Shown: positions 12,698 through 19,578 of the stretch, one piece after another
Layout: each line of letters starts with the position of its first letter
How positions within the stretch are numbered: the stretch's first letter is position 1
NCBI GenBank assembly: GCA_934541105.1
Contig: CAKTDA010000001.1
Location: 930,001 to 994,000 of the forward strand
Length of the DNA stretch: 64,000 bases
Source: an uncultured Luteitalea sp.
Lineage (GTDB): Bacteria > Acidobacteriota > Vicinamibacteria > Vicinamibacterales > Vicinamibacteraceae
Reading direction: 5' to 3'
Program-made: the position numbers and the translations under genes
The notes under the pieces: generated by a model
Databases searched by the model: none
Told to the model about the DNA's origin: nothing
What the model saw: only the letters and a program-made list of their open reading frames with translations

Positions 12698-13570
12698 TTA
12701 GACCTGGCTGCGGCGGCGTCCCGCGAGGCCGGCCAGGGCGATGCCGATCAGCGCGAGAGTCGCGGGTTCGGGAACGGGATTGGGATCGATGGGATCGAAG
12801 TCGTCGACGAGTTGCCAGTCGATGATGTCGTGCACGCCACCGGCTGCGCCCGTGCCCGACGTGAAGCCCACGTAGGCGGACGTCTGTCCGAGCACCGACA
12901 GCAGGTTGACCGAGCGGGCGAGCGTGGCGACGTTGGGCCGGACATTGGTCTGGCTCAGCCGCATCTCGATGATCTCCGACGAGCCGTCGTAATCAATCCA
13001 GGCGAACCAGTCGCTGCCGTTGTTCATGCGCGGCCCGACGGATGCGGTCGGCCCGTCGAACCCGCCCTCGATGTTGATCCCGACATGATTGCCGTTGGGA
13101 TCGTTCAGGAAGCTGCCGTTGTTCCAGGTGTCGAACTCGACGCCCACGCTGTTCGCGATGCCCTGGTATCCGATGCCGCCGCCTGCTCCACCGGCGGTGT
13201 TGGACACGGTCTGCACGACGAACACGATGCCGTCGGCGCCCTGTCCGTCTTCGTCGGAAATGCCCTGCGGGTCGGTGATGCGGAACGTGAAGAACGTGCT
13301 GAACGACGCCTCGTTGGCGAGGTCGATGGGATCGGTCAGGAAGGCACTGCCGCTCTGGCCGAGGCCGTTCGTCAGCCGCAGGACGCTGCGGCCCAGGCTG
13401 TCCACGACGGGGTCAGCGATGCCCGCGGTGCTGCCATTCTGCTGGAACGGCGACAGGTCGGAGAAGTCGGTAAACGTGAGGGTGTCGGCACTCGCCGGCA
13501 CTGCCCCGAGCGCGACGCACATGGCGCCAAGCGCGAGCACCCCTCGAACAGGCACACTGGTTCTGGACAT
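12698..13570 (-). CDS. L-type lectin-domain protein with PEP-CTERM sorting signal
   Basis: The 290-residue protein has a Sec signal peptide (residues 1-28, ending VPASA-D) and a concanavalin/legume-lectin-like beta domain. Its metal- and sugar-site style motifs include DGIVFVVQ, GVEFDTWNN and GNHVGIN. The C-terminal tag is VPEPATLALIGIALAGLAGRRR: a PEP box, a hydrophobic helix and an arginine patch. PEP-CTERM proteins are recognised by an exosortase and delivered to the cell surface or exopolysaccharide. The ATG at 13570 has GGAAGGGG upstream; an upstream in-frame extension lacks a signal sequence and was rejected. Probable role: surface or extracellular carbohydrate binding. No exosortase or exopolysaccharide genes lie in the window. 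Confidence 0.9.
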   Translation of the reverse strand: MSRTSVPVRGVLALGAMCVALGAVPASADTLTFTDFSDLSPFQQNGSTAGIADPVVDSLGRSVLRLTNGLGQSGSAFLTDPIDLANEASFSTFFTFRITDPQGISDEDGQGADGIVFVVQTVSNTAGGAGGGIGYQGIANSVGVEFDTWNNGSFLNDPNGNHVGINIEGGFDGPTASVGPRMNNGSDWFAWIDYDGSSEIIEMRLSQTNVRPNVATLARSVNLLSVLGQTSAYVGFTSGTGAAGGVHDIIDWQLVDDFDPIDPNPVPEPATLALIGIALAGLAGRRRSQV

Positions 13571-13747
13571 GCAAGCCCCTTCCGGCTGGAAAATCAGACT
13601 CGTCGTCGCACCTGAGCACTGGCGAGGGAGTCGTATCGGCCGAAGCAAGAGGCGCACCAGATAGCCACGGTTGCGCACGTTCGAGAGTGGCGCCGGCGCG
13701 TCGACATTGTCGCGGCGAGGCGAGACAAAGGTCGCCCATTCGCTCGC

Positions 13748-13776
13748 GGAGGGCGGAGTCGAAACCGCCGCCCTCC
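13748..13776 (-). terminator. Hairpin downstream of the AIM24-family gene
   Basis: GGAGGGCGG (13748-13756) pairs with CCGCCCTCC (13768-13776) across an 11-nt loop. The structure begins 12 nt past the minus-strand stop at 13789. It is a likely transcript end for the 17.9-13.8 kb minus-strand group. The remainder of 13571-13788 is the presumed promoter region of the lectin gene, with no clear -35/-10 pair. Confidence 0.45.
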
Positions 13777-13788
13777 ACGCGCTCGAGG

Positions 13789-14799
13789 TTAGTTGTCCCC
13801 GTCGATCAGGTTGCCGAGGCCGCCGAGGATCGATCCCTCCTCACGACCACCCCTGCCGATGCCGGGGACGGCCTTCATGATCCGATCCGCCATGCGGCTG
13901 AGGGGCAGCGACTGCAGCCACACGCGGCCCGGTCCGGTCACGACCGCGAAGAACAGGCCTTCGCCGCCGAACAGTGCCGTCTTCACCTTGCCGACAAACT
14001 GCACGTCGTACTGCACCGACGGCGTCAGCGCCACGAGGCAGCCCGTGTCCACGCGCAACTGCTCGCCGGCCTTCAGGTCGAGTGCCTCGACCATCCCGCC
14101 CGCATGCACGAAGGTCAGGCCGTCGCCCGTGAGGCGCTGCATGATGAAGCCCTCGCCGCCGAACAGGCCCACCCCGATCTTCTTCTGGAACGCGATGCCG
14201 ATCGAGACGCCCTTGGCCGCGGCCAGGAAGCTGTCCTTCTGGCAGATCAACTCGCCGCCGAGCTCCTTGAGATCCATCGGCAGGATGCGCCCGGGGTACG
14301 GCGCCGCGAACGCCACGCGCTGGATCGACGCCGACGGGTTCGAGAACACGGTCGTGAAGAGACTCTCTCCCGTCAACAGGCGCTTACCGGCGCCCATCAG
14401 CGCACCCATGATGCCGCCCGACTGCTGCTGACTGCCGTCGCCGAAGACGGTGTCCATCTGGATGCCGGACGTCATGTACATCAGCCCGCCCGCCTCGGCC
14501 ACCGCGGCCTCGCCGGGATCGAGCTCGACCTCCACGAACTGCAGGTCCTCGCCGACGATGCGATACGCGATCTCGTGTGCCCGCCGGCCGATGGGCGGCG
14601 GCGGCATCGCCGGCGCGCCGGTGACGACGTCGGTGAACAGCGAGGCGAGCTGCGGCGTGTCGCGGGCCGCCTGCCACTGCGACATCCCGGTCGTGAAGAC
14701 CAGTGTGTCAGGCGTGACCGCGCCGGTGCGGATGCGTCCGACGAGGTCGTCGAGGGTGATGGGGCCGACGGGATCGTTGTTCTGTGCGAAATACCACAT
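13789..14799 (-). CDS. AIM24/TIGR00266-family protein with N-terminal GYF_2 domain
   Basis: The 336-residue protein begins with a GYF_2-type module (residues 1-55: MWYFAQNNDPVGPITLDDL and a MSQWQ motif), a proposed peptide-binding fold often joined to membrane proteins. The remainder is the AIM24 / TIGR00266 beta-rich fold (residues about 75-310), recognised by repeated glycine-rich strands such as EAGGLMYM, GLFGGEGFIMQRLTGDG and ALFGGEGLFFAVVTGPG. The function of the bacterial family is not established; the mitochondrial AIM24 relative affects membrane organisation. No signal peptide is seen. Only 5 nt separate the ATG at 14799 from a GAATCCC-type heptad array, so there is no conventional Shine-Dalgarno. 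It lies downstream of the TerB-like gene on the same strand. Confidence 0.88.
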   Translation of the reverse strand: MWYFAQNNDPVGPITLDDLVGRIRTGAVTPDTLVFTTGMSQWQAARDTPQLASLFTDVVTGAPAMPPPPIGRRAHEIAYRIVGEDLQFVEVELDPGEAAVAEAGGLMYMTSGIQMDTVFGDGSQQQSGGIMGALMGAGKRLLTGESLFTTVFSNPSASIQRVAFAAPYPGRILPMDLKELGGELICQKDSFLAAAKGVSIGIAFQKKIGVGLFGGEGFIMQRLTGDGLTFVHAGGMVEALDLKAGEQLRVDTGCLVALTPSVQYDVQFVGKVKTALFGGEGLFFAVVTGPGRVWLQSLPLSRMADRIMKAVPGIGRGGREEGSILGGLGNLIDGDN

Positions 14800-14804
14800 G
14801 GTCA

Positions 14805-14865
14805 GATTCGGGACTCGGGATTCGGGACTCGGGACTCGGGATTCGGGACGCGGGATTCGGGATTC
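14805..14865. repeat. Heptanucleotide tandem array (GATTCGG / GAATCCC on the coding strand)
   Basis: Eight 7-bp units plus 5 nt, with units GATTCGG, GACTCGG and one GACGCGG. On the minus strand the array reads GAATCCC-type units running toward the AIM24 ATG (5 nt away). Its far end overlaps the stop codon of the TerB-like gene. The same unit recurs at 42215-42261. Confidence 0.95.
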
Positions 14866-15580
14866 ATCCCTCTGCGTGCGCGAGCGTGTCGCGCTCGATG
14901 CGCGCGACGTCGTCGTGCGGCAGGGCGAGCAGGCGCGAGAGCTGCGTGAGATACATGCGTTCGCCCGGCGACACCTCCCCTTCGCCGTGCACCACGGCAT
15001 ACGCGAGTGCGTACGCGACCTGTCGCTGCTCGGGCGTGGTGAACGCCGGCGTGATCGACTCGAGCGGCCGCCGTGCCGCCAGTTCGCCCTCGAGGAGCGC
15101 CTCCGCGCCGAGGTCCAGGGCCCGGCGGCCGATGACGCCGAGTTCCTCCTCCGACAGTTCGCCGTCGGCGCGCGCCGCACTCATCGCGAGTTGCACGAGC
15201 GGCAGGAGCGACGTCGGCACGGGCAGCGCAGGTGCGGCGTCGGCGGGAACGGGCGTGGCTCCGGGAATCGGCGGTGGCAGTGGCGGCGGTCCACTGACCG
15301 TCGGCACCGTGCCAGACGTCACGCCTCGCGCGGTCGTCGCGCCCGACGCATCGGGCGGCGCGGTCCCGCTGCCCTGCTGCATCGTCTCGAGCGCTCCCCA
15401 GATGAGGCCGCCGACGGTGAGCAGCGTGCCGGCGTTCACCAGGCCGCCGCCCTTTCGCCCTCCGCCCCACCCGCTGCCGCCGACGCCGAGGCCGGACAGG
15501 CCGAAGCCGCCACGACGACGCTTCGTCCGGCCACCGAGAAATCCGCCAATCAACTCGCCGATGATCCGTTCGGGATCCAT
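14864..15580 (-). CDS. TerB-like (DUF533-type) protein with glycine-rich membrane-proximal region
   Basis: The 238-residue protein has three parts. Residues 1-25 form a helix with GELIGGFLGG followed by an RTKRRRGG basic patch. A Gly-rich segment and a weakly hydrophobic helix (AGTLLTVGGLIWGALE) come next, then a Pro/Ala linker (about 75-115). The C-terminal helical TerB-like domain (about 120-238) has LAMSAARADGELSEEE and a VVHGEGEVSPGERMYL repeat, the acidic metal-binding half-motifs of the tellurite-resistance/DUF533 clan. This class is linked loosely to stress and membrane-associated complexes; the exact role is unknown. The ATG is at 15580; the stop lies inside the heptad array. The esterase gene ends 11 nt upstream. 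Confidence 0.82.
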   Translation of the reverse strand: MDPERIIGELIGGFLGGRTKRRRGGFGLSGLGVGGSGWGGGRKGGGLVNAGTLLTVGGLIWGALETMQQGSGTAPPDASGATTARGVTSGTVPTVSGPPPLPPPIPGATPVPADAAPALPVPTSLLPLVQLAMSAARADGELSEEELGVIGRRALDLGAEALLEGELAARRPLESITPAFTTPEQRQVAYALAYAVVHGEGEVSPGERMYLTQLSRLLALPHDDVARIERDTLAHAEG

Positions 15581-15591
15581 GTGATTCCTTC

Positions 15592-16224
15592 TTACGATCC
15601 GAAGCCCGCGGAGTTCAACCACGCGTGCGCCTGCGCGACGTCCTCGCGCGTGAGCGCATGCCCGCCAGGCGACCAGAACGGCGTGACCTCGGCTCCAGCC
15701 GCCGCCAGGACGTCGGCAAGCCGGCGTGCCTCGGCGATGGGCACGATGGGGTCCTGCTCGCCCGCCGCGAGGAACACGGGCGCACCACCGAGTGCCGGCA
15801 ACGGGTCCGGTGCCAGCACGTACTGTGCGTGAAAGAGCGCCGCACCCGCGACGCTGTCGGGGTGCAGCAGCAACATGGCGTGCGCGATGTTCGCGCCGTT
15901 CGAGTAGCCCACCGCGACGATGCGCTGCCGATCGAGGCCGTGCGCCTCGGCGGCCTCTGCGACGAACGCCGCCAGTTCCGCGGCGCGTGCCCGCACGTCG
16001 TCGAGATCGAACACGCCTTCGCGGACGCGCCGGAAGAAGCGCGGCATGGCGCCCTCGAGCACGCGTCCACGCGGACTCAGCAGCGCTGCCGTCGGGTGGA
16101 GCGCGCGGCCGAGCGGCAGCAGGTCGCGCTCGTCGCCACCCGTGCCATGGAGCAGCAGGAGCGTCGTCGTCGTCGGCCCCTGTGCGGGCTCGACGCTGTA
16201 CGTGAACTGCCGCAGCATCGTCAT
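15592..16224 (-). CDS. Alpha/beta hydrolase, carboxylesterase/phospholipase-like
   Basis: The 210-residue single-domain alpha/beta hydrolase is of the small carboxylesterase (YpfH/phospholipase) type. It has an LLLHGTGGDERDLLPLGRAL oxyanion-hole strand near residue 20, the nucleophile elbow GYSNGAN (serine at about 108), an acid in AAGEQDPIVP and a histidine in PGGHALT near residue 190. Length fits the family. No signal peptide is present, so it is probably cytoplasmic; the natural substrate is unknown. The ATG at 16224 was chosen. GTG 16230 and ATG 16218 are alternatives, and no strong Shine-Dalgarno decides between them. It lies downstream of the FAD oxidoreductase on the same strand. Confidence 0.88.
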   Translation of the reverse strand: MTMLRQFTYSVEPAQGPTTTTLLLLHGTGGDERDLLPLGRALHPTAALLSPRGRVLEGAMPRFFRRVREGVFDLDDVRARAAELAAFVAEAAEAHGLDRQRIVAVGYSNGANIAHAMLLLHPDSVAGAALFHAQYVLAPDPLPALGGAPVFLAAGEQDPIVPIAEARRLADVLAAAGAEVTPFWSPGGHALTREDVAQAHAWLNSAGFGS

Positions 16225-16267
16225 CCACACACTCTAGCGCGTACCCCGGGGTCGGGGCATCGGGTAA

Positions 16268-16295
16268 CGTCGAACGCCGAGCGTCGAGCGTCAGC
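16268..16295. repeat. Imperfect heptad array (CGTCGAG-like)
   Basis: Four 7-bp units (CGTCGAA, CGCCGAG, CGTCGAG, CGTCAGC) lie between the esterase start and the FAD oxidoreductase. They overlap the oxidoreductase stop codon (16291-16293). Confidence 0.7.
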
Positions 16296-17928
16296 GTGCG
16301 TGCGCGTGGGGATCGCCCTCTTCGAGGTTCAGGTCCTCCGGCCAGGCCAGTTCGACGCCGCGCGACATCAGCAGTCGCTGGAACTCCCCGACGAGCGCCG
16401 GGGAACTCACGATCTCGTGCAGCGCGCGCCCCGTGCCAATCGCGTACGCAGCGAGTGCACCCGCCGCCTCGCCCACGTTCCACTCGACCGGGTGCAGGCG
16501 ATGGCAGCCGTTCGTGATGTGGGTCGTGCCGAGCGACTTGCCCGCCGCGAGCACGTTCGTGACGCGCACCGGCACCATCGCCGCCAGCGGGATCCTGAAC
16601 GGGAGCGCGGCGACGTCGATGTAGTTGTCGCCCCCGACCGACGGATGCAGGTCGATGCGGTAGTAGCCGATGCCGACGCTGTCGGCATGGCGTTCGCCGA
16701 GGCGATCGCCCGGACGCAGTGCTGCCGACACATCCTGCTCGACGATCGTCCGCAGCGCGACGAGGCGCCGCGACTCCCTGATGTAGGGGGCCATGGCAAG
16801 TCCGTCCGGCGTGCCGGTGACGTCGCCGCGCAGTCGCAGGCCGGGCCATCCCGCGCCGCCATCCTCGCGCGGCGCCTCGGTCTGCAGCCAGTACACGAGC
16901 GACCGCGTCTGCTCGCGCGCCTCGGCCTCGAGCCGCGCGCGCGAGTCGCCATCGGCCGTGACCAGATCACCGCCCATGTAGTCGAGCATCACCCAGTTGA
17001 TGGCGCAGATGTCGCTGGCGAAGGCGCCCGGCGTGAAGCGTGTGCGATCGAGGAGGCGCCGGTAGCTCCAGAGCCCCTCGAACGCCTTCGTGCCCTCCGC
17101 ATTCGGCGCGAACCGGTACCGGATCGGCTCCATCGTCCGCGGGTGCGGCGTGACCCACGACAGCAGGGGCCCCGGCCACGGTGGCATGACCGGCGGCACG
17201 AACGTCCGCCAGTAGTCGTATCGACCGGGCCGCGCAATCGTGTTGTCGGTGCCGGCCTCGTGATCGAGAACGCAGCACACCGAGAACGCCTGTGCATTCG
17301 TGGAGGATGCCTCGTCCGATGCACTGGGCTCGCTCGTCATGGCCCGCGACTCGGCGCCTGTCACCGACTCCGCGCCGGCGAGCGCCAGCAGATCGCCGAG
17401 TTCGGTGGCATCGAGGAAGTAGCGCGCCTCGAGCGCGCGCAGCGTGTCGCGTGTGACGTCGCGCAGGACGACGGCCGCGACCGTGTCACCGGAAGGGACC
17501 TCCACGCGTACGAGCTCGTGCTGCAGCATCAGCTGCACACGACCACTGGCGACGTGCGGCGCGAGCATCGCGTGGAGTACGGCCAGCGCAACCTTCGGCT
17601 CGTGGCAGAGCGGCGACACCCAGCCGTTGCCCGGGTTCAGGCGATCGTCGCGCCGAGCCGCATCGGTCAACGGATAGTGCGCGCGGTAATGCTCCCGCAC
17701 GAGCGTGCGGAACCGTCGGTATGCCGCGGTGCATCCGAACCGCTCGATCCAGCCGTGCTCGTCGGGCGGTGTGACCTGTGTCGTCAGCTGCCCGCCGAGC
17801 CACGCGTGCGGTTCGACGAGGGCCACCGACACGCCGGCTTCCGCGGCCGCGAGCGCCGCCGCGCACCCACCCACACCCCCGCCGATGACGGCGACATCGA
17901 CGCGCACGCTCCCGGATTCGGCGGTCAT
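16291..17928 (-). CDS. FAD-dependent oxidoreductase (FAD_oxidored family)
   Basis: The 545-residue flavoprotein has a classic N-terminal dinucleotide-binding motif (DVAVIGGGVGGCAAALAAAEAG), the W-L-GGQLTTQ segment typical of the FAD_oxidored (PF12831-like) family, a mid-protein FLDATELGDLLALAGA motif that contacts FAD, and a C-terminal NVLAAGKSLGTTH...H...WNVGEAAGALAAYAIG block. The family is abundant in Acidobacteriota and Planctomycetes near sugar-catabolic genes, but reactions are rarely defined; oxidation of a carbohydrate or cyclic substrate is inference. No signal peptide is obvious. It is divergent from dinB with only 30 nt between start codons. The stop overlaps a heptad array. Confidence 0.88.
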   Translation of the reverse strand: MTAESGSVRVDVAVIGGGVGGCAAALAAAEAGVSVALVEPHAWLGGQLTTQVTPPDEHGWIERFGCTAAYRRFRTLVREHYRAHYPLTDAARRDDRLNPGNGWVSPLCHEPKVALAVLHAMLAPHVASGRVQLMLQHELVRVEVPSGDTVAAVVLRDVTRDTLRALEARYFLDATELGDLLALAGAESVTGAESRAMTSEPSASDEASSTNAQAFSVCCVLDHEAGTDNTIARPGRYDYWRTFVPPVMPPWPGPLLSWVTPHPRTMEPIRYRFAPNAEGTKAFEGLWSYRRLLDRTRFTPGAFASDICAINWVMLDYMGGDLVTADGDSRARLEAEAREQTRSLVYWLQTEAPREDGGAGWPGLRLRGDVTGTPDGLAMAPYIRESRRLVALRTIVEQDVSAALRPGDRLGERHADSVGIGYYRIDLHPSVGGDNYIDVAALPFRIPLAAMVPVRVTNVLAAGKSLGTTHITNGCHRLHPVEWNVGEAAGALAAYAIGTGRALHEIVSSPALVGEFQRLLMSRGVELAWPEDLNLEEGDPHAHAR

Positions 17929-17958
17929 AGGCTGAAGAGACTATCCTGTCTTCGCCCT

Positions 17959-19086
17959 ATGTTCGCGCCGCGTGCTGCCGACCGACGCATCCTGCACATC
18001 GACATGGACGCGTTCTACGCGTCGGTCGAGCAGCGCGATCGTCCGGCACTGCGCGGCCGCCCGGTGGCCGTCGGCGGACGGCCCGAGAGCCGCGCCGTCG
18101 TGTGCGCGGCGTCCTACGAGGCGCGGACGTTCGGCGTGCGCTCCGCGATGCCGATGTCGCGCGCGGTCCGGCTCTGCCCCGATCTCGTGATCGTGCCGAC
18201 CGATTTCCCGAAGTACCGCACCGTATCGCAGCAGGTCTTCGGCATCTTCCGTTCGGTGACGCCGCTCGTGGAGCCCCTGTCGCTCGACGAGGCATACCTC
18301 GACGTCACCGAGAACAGCTGGCATGAGCCGCTGGGGGTCGAGGTCGCCCGTCGCATCAAGGCGGCGATTCGCCAGACGACCGGGCTCACCGCGTCGGCCG
18401 GCGTCGCGCCGAACAAGTTCCTCGCGAAGATCGCCTCGGGCTGGCGCAAGCCCGACGGGCTGACGGTGATCGCGCCGCAGCGGATGGAGGCGTTCCTCCA
18501 GCAACTGCCGATCGACGCGCTCTGGGGCGTCGGCCCCGTGACCGCGCGGCGGCTCCGCGCGCACGGCATCGAGCGGCTCGTGGACGTGCGCGCCGCACGC
18601 GCGGCCACGCTGCAGGCCGCGGTCGGCTCGCAGGCGGGCTGGCTCACGGAGCTGGCGTGGGGGCGCGACACGCGGCGTGTCGTGCCCAATCGCGCCGCGA
18701 AGTCGAATGGGGCGGAACGGACGTACGCCGAGGATCTCCGCGACGTCGCGGTGATGCGCCACCAGATCGATCACCTGGCGGAACTCTGCGGCGCCTGGAT
18801 CGAACGCAAGCACCTGCGCGCGCGCACGGTGACGCTCAAGGTCCGCTACGACGACTTCACGACCGTGACCCGCAGCCGGAGCGTGCCCGGGGGCGTCGGG
18901 GATGTCGCCACGATTGCCGCCACGGCGCAGGAGCTGCTCGATCGCACCGAGGCCGCGGCGCGCCCGGTGCGCCTGCTCGGCGTGAGCGTCCACAATCTCG
19001 TCGATCCGTCGGCCACGCTGCTCACCGGTGACGGCATGCTGCCCTTCGACGACGCCGCGGAAGACGATACGCTGGCGTTCTCGTGA
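17959..19086 (+). CDS. dinB: DNA polymerase IV (Y-family)
   Basis: This error-prone translesion polymerase has 375 residues. The catalytic carboxylates are in place: D15 in ILHIDMDAFYASVEQ, and D110/E111 in SLDEAYLDV. The palm/finger motif YEARTFGVRSAMPM, the thumb helix-hairpin-helix (LPIDALWGVGPVTARRLRAHGI) and the little-finger domain (TVTLKVRYDDFTTVTRS) follow in order. The C terminus (DDAAEDDTLAFS) is acidic and lacks a clear QxxLxLF beta-clamp motif, although LPFDD a few residues before the end may serve. ATG 17959 was used. No LexA box was recognised in the 30-nt gap to the divergent FAD gene. Its stop overlaps the start of a decayed gene. Confidence 0.95.
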   Translation: MFAPRAADRRILHIDMDAFYASVEQRDRPALRGRPVAVGGRPESRAVVCAASYEARTFGVRSAMPMSRAVRLCPDLVIVPTDFPKYRTVSQQVFGIFRSVTPLVEPLSLDEAYLDVTENSWHEPLGVEVARRIKAAIRQTTGLTASAGVAPNKFLAKIASGWRKPDGLTVIAPQRMEAFLQQLPIDALWGVGPVTARRLRAHGIERLVDVRAARAATLQAAVGSQAGWLTELAWGRDTRRVVPNRAAKSNGAERTYAEDLRDVAVMRHQIDHLAELCGAWIERKHLRARTVTLKVRYDDFTTVTRSRSVPGGVGDVATIAATAQELLDRTEAAARPVRLLGVSVHNLVDPSATLLTGDGMLPFDDAAEDDTLAFS

Positions 19087-19576
19087 CTCGATCACCCGCG
19101 GCGTGGCCTTCACGGCGCACCCTGTGCCTCGTTCTCCTTGCCGCGGCGCTGACACTCGGACTCCGACAGCCAGACAAGCTGTCGTTTCCGCAGTTCTGGG
19201 CAGAGGACGCCCCGATTTTCTATGCCGAGGCTACTTCAACCTCTACCCGAGGCTCGTGGCCCTCGTCGGGACCGTCCCACCGATCGTCCACATACCGACG
19301 GTGTACGTGCTGGCCGCCTTCGCTGCGGCGCTCGCGACGACGGCCGCGGTTGCGACGAGTGATGTCTCGCGCCACCGCCTGACGCAGGCCGCCCTGGTGG
19401 GTATGCTGCTGTTGACACCCATCAGTGCCGGACGCTGCCCACGGTCGGCAAGCAGCAGCAGCTGGCGGCGGGACGCGTACTGCCTCGAAACGCAGGCGTT
19501 CTGTCACGTCGCGGTGAATCCGGGCTGGGGGGTCGGCTTGCCCGGGCGGGGACCGGCGGCCCCATCGCCGGAGTAG
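19083..19576 (+). pseudogene. Decayed polytopic membrane glycosyltransferase-like gene
   Basis: A GTG at 19083 overlaps the dinB stop (GTGA), as in a translationally coupled gene. The frame begins with a hydrophobic helix (LCLVLLAAALTLGL) and then KLSFPQFWAEDAPIFYAEA. At about 19229 coding similarity jumps to another frame with GYFNLYPRLVALVG and a further membrane segment (VYVLAAFAAALATTAAVATS), ending near LLLTPI at about 19430. In this protein type, residues normally separate the WAED and GY.HL.PRL motifs, so an internal deletion plus frameshift is inferred. Bases 19430-19576 show no recognisable continuation. It is a remnant of about 130 codons of a normally much longer protein. Confidence 0.7.
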
Positions 19577-19578
19577 CC

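Noticed and set aside
14805..14865. CRISPR array
   Set aside because: Units are contiguous 7-mers with no spacers and no cas genes nearby.
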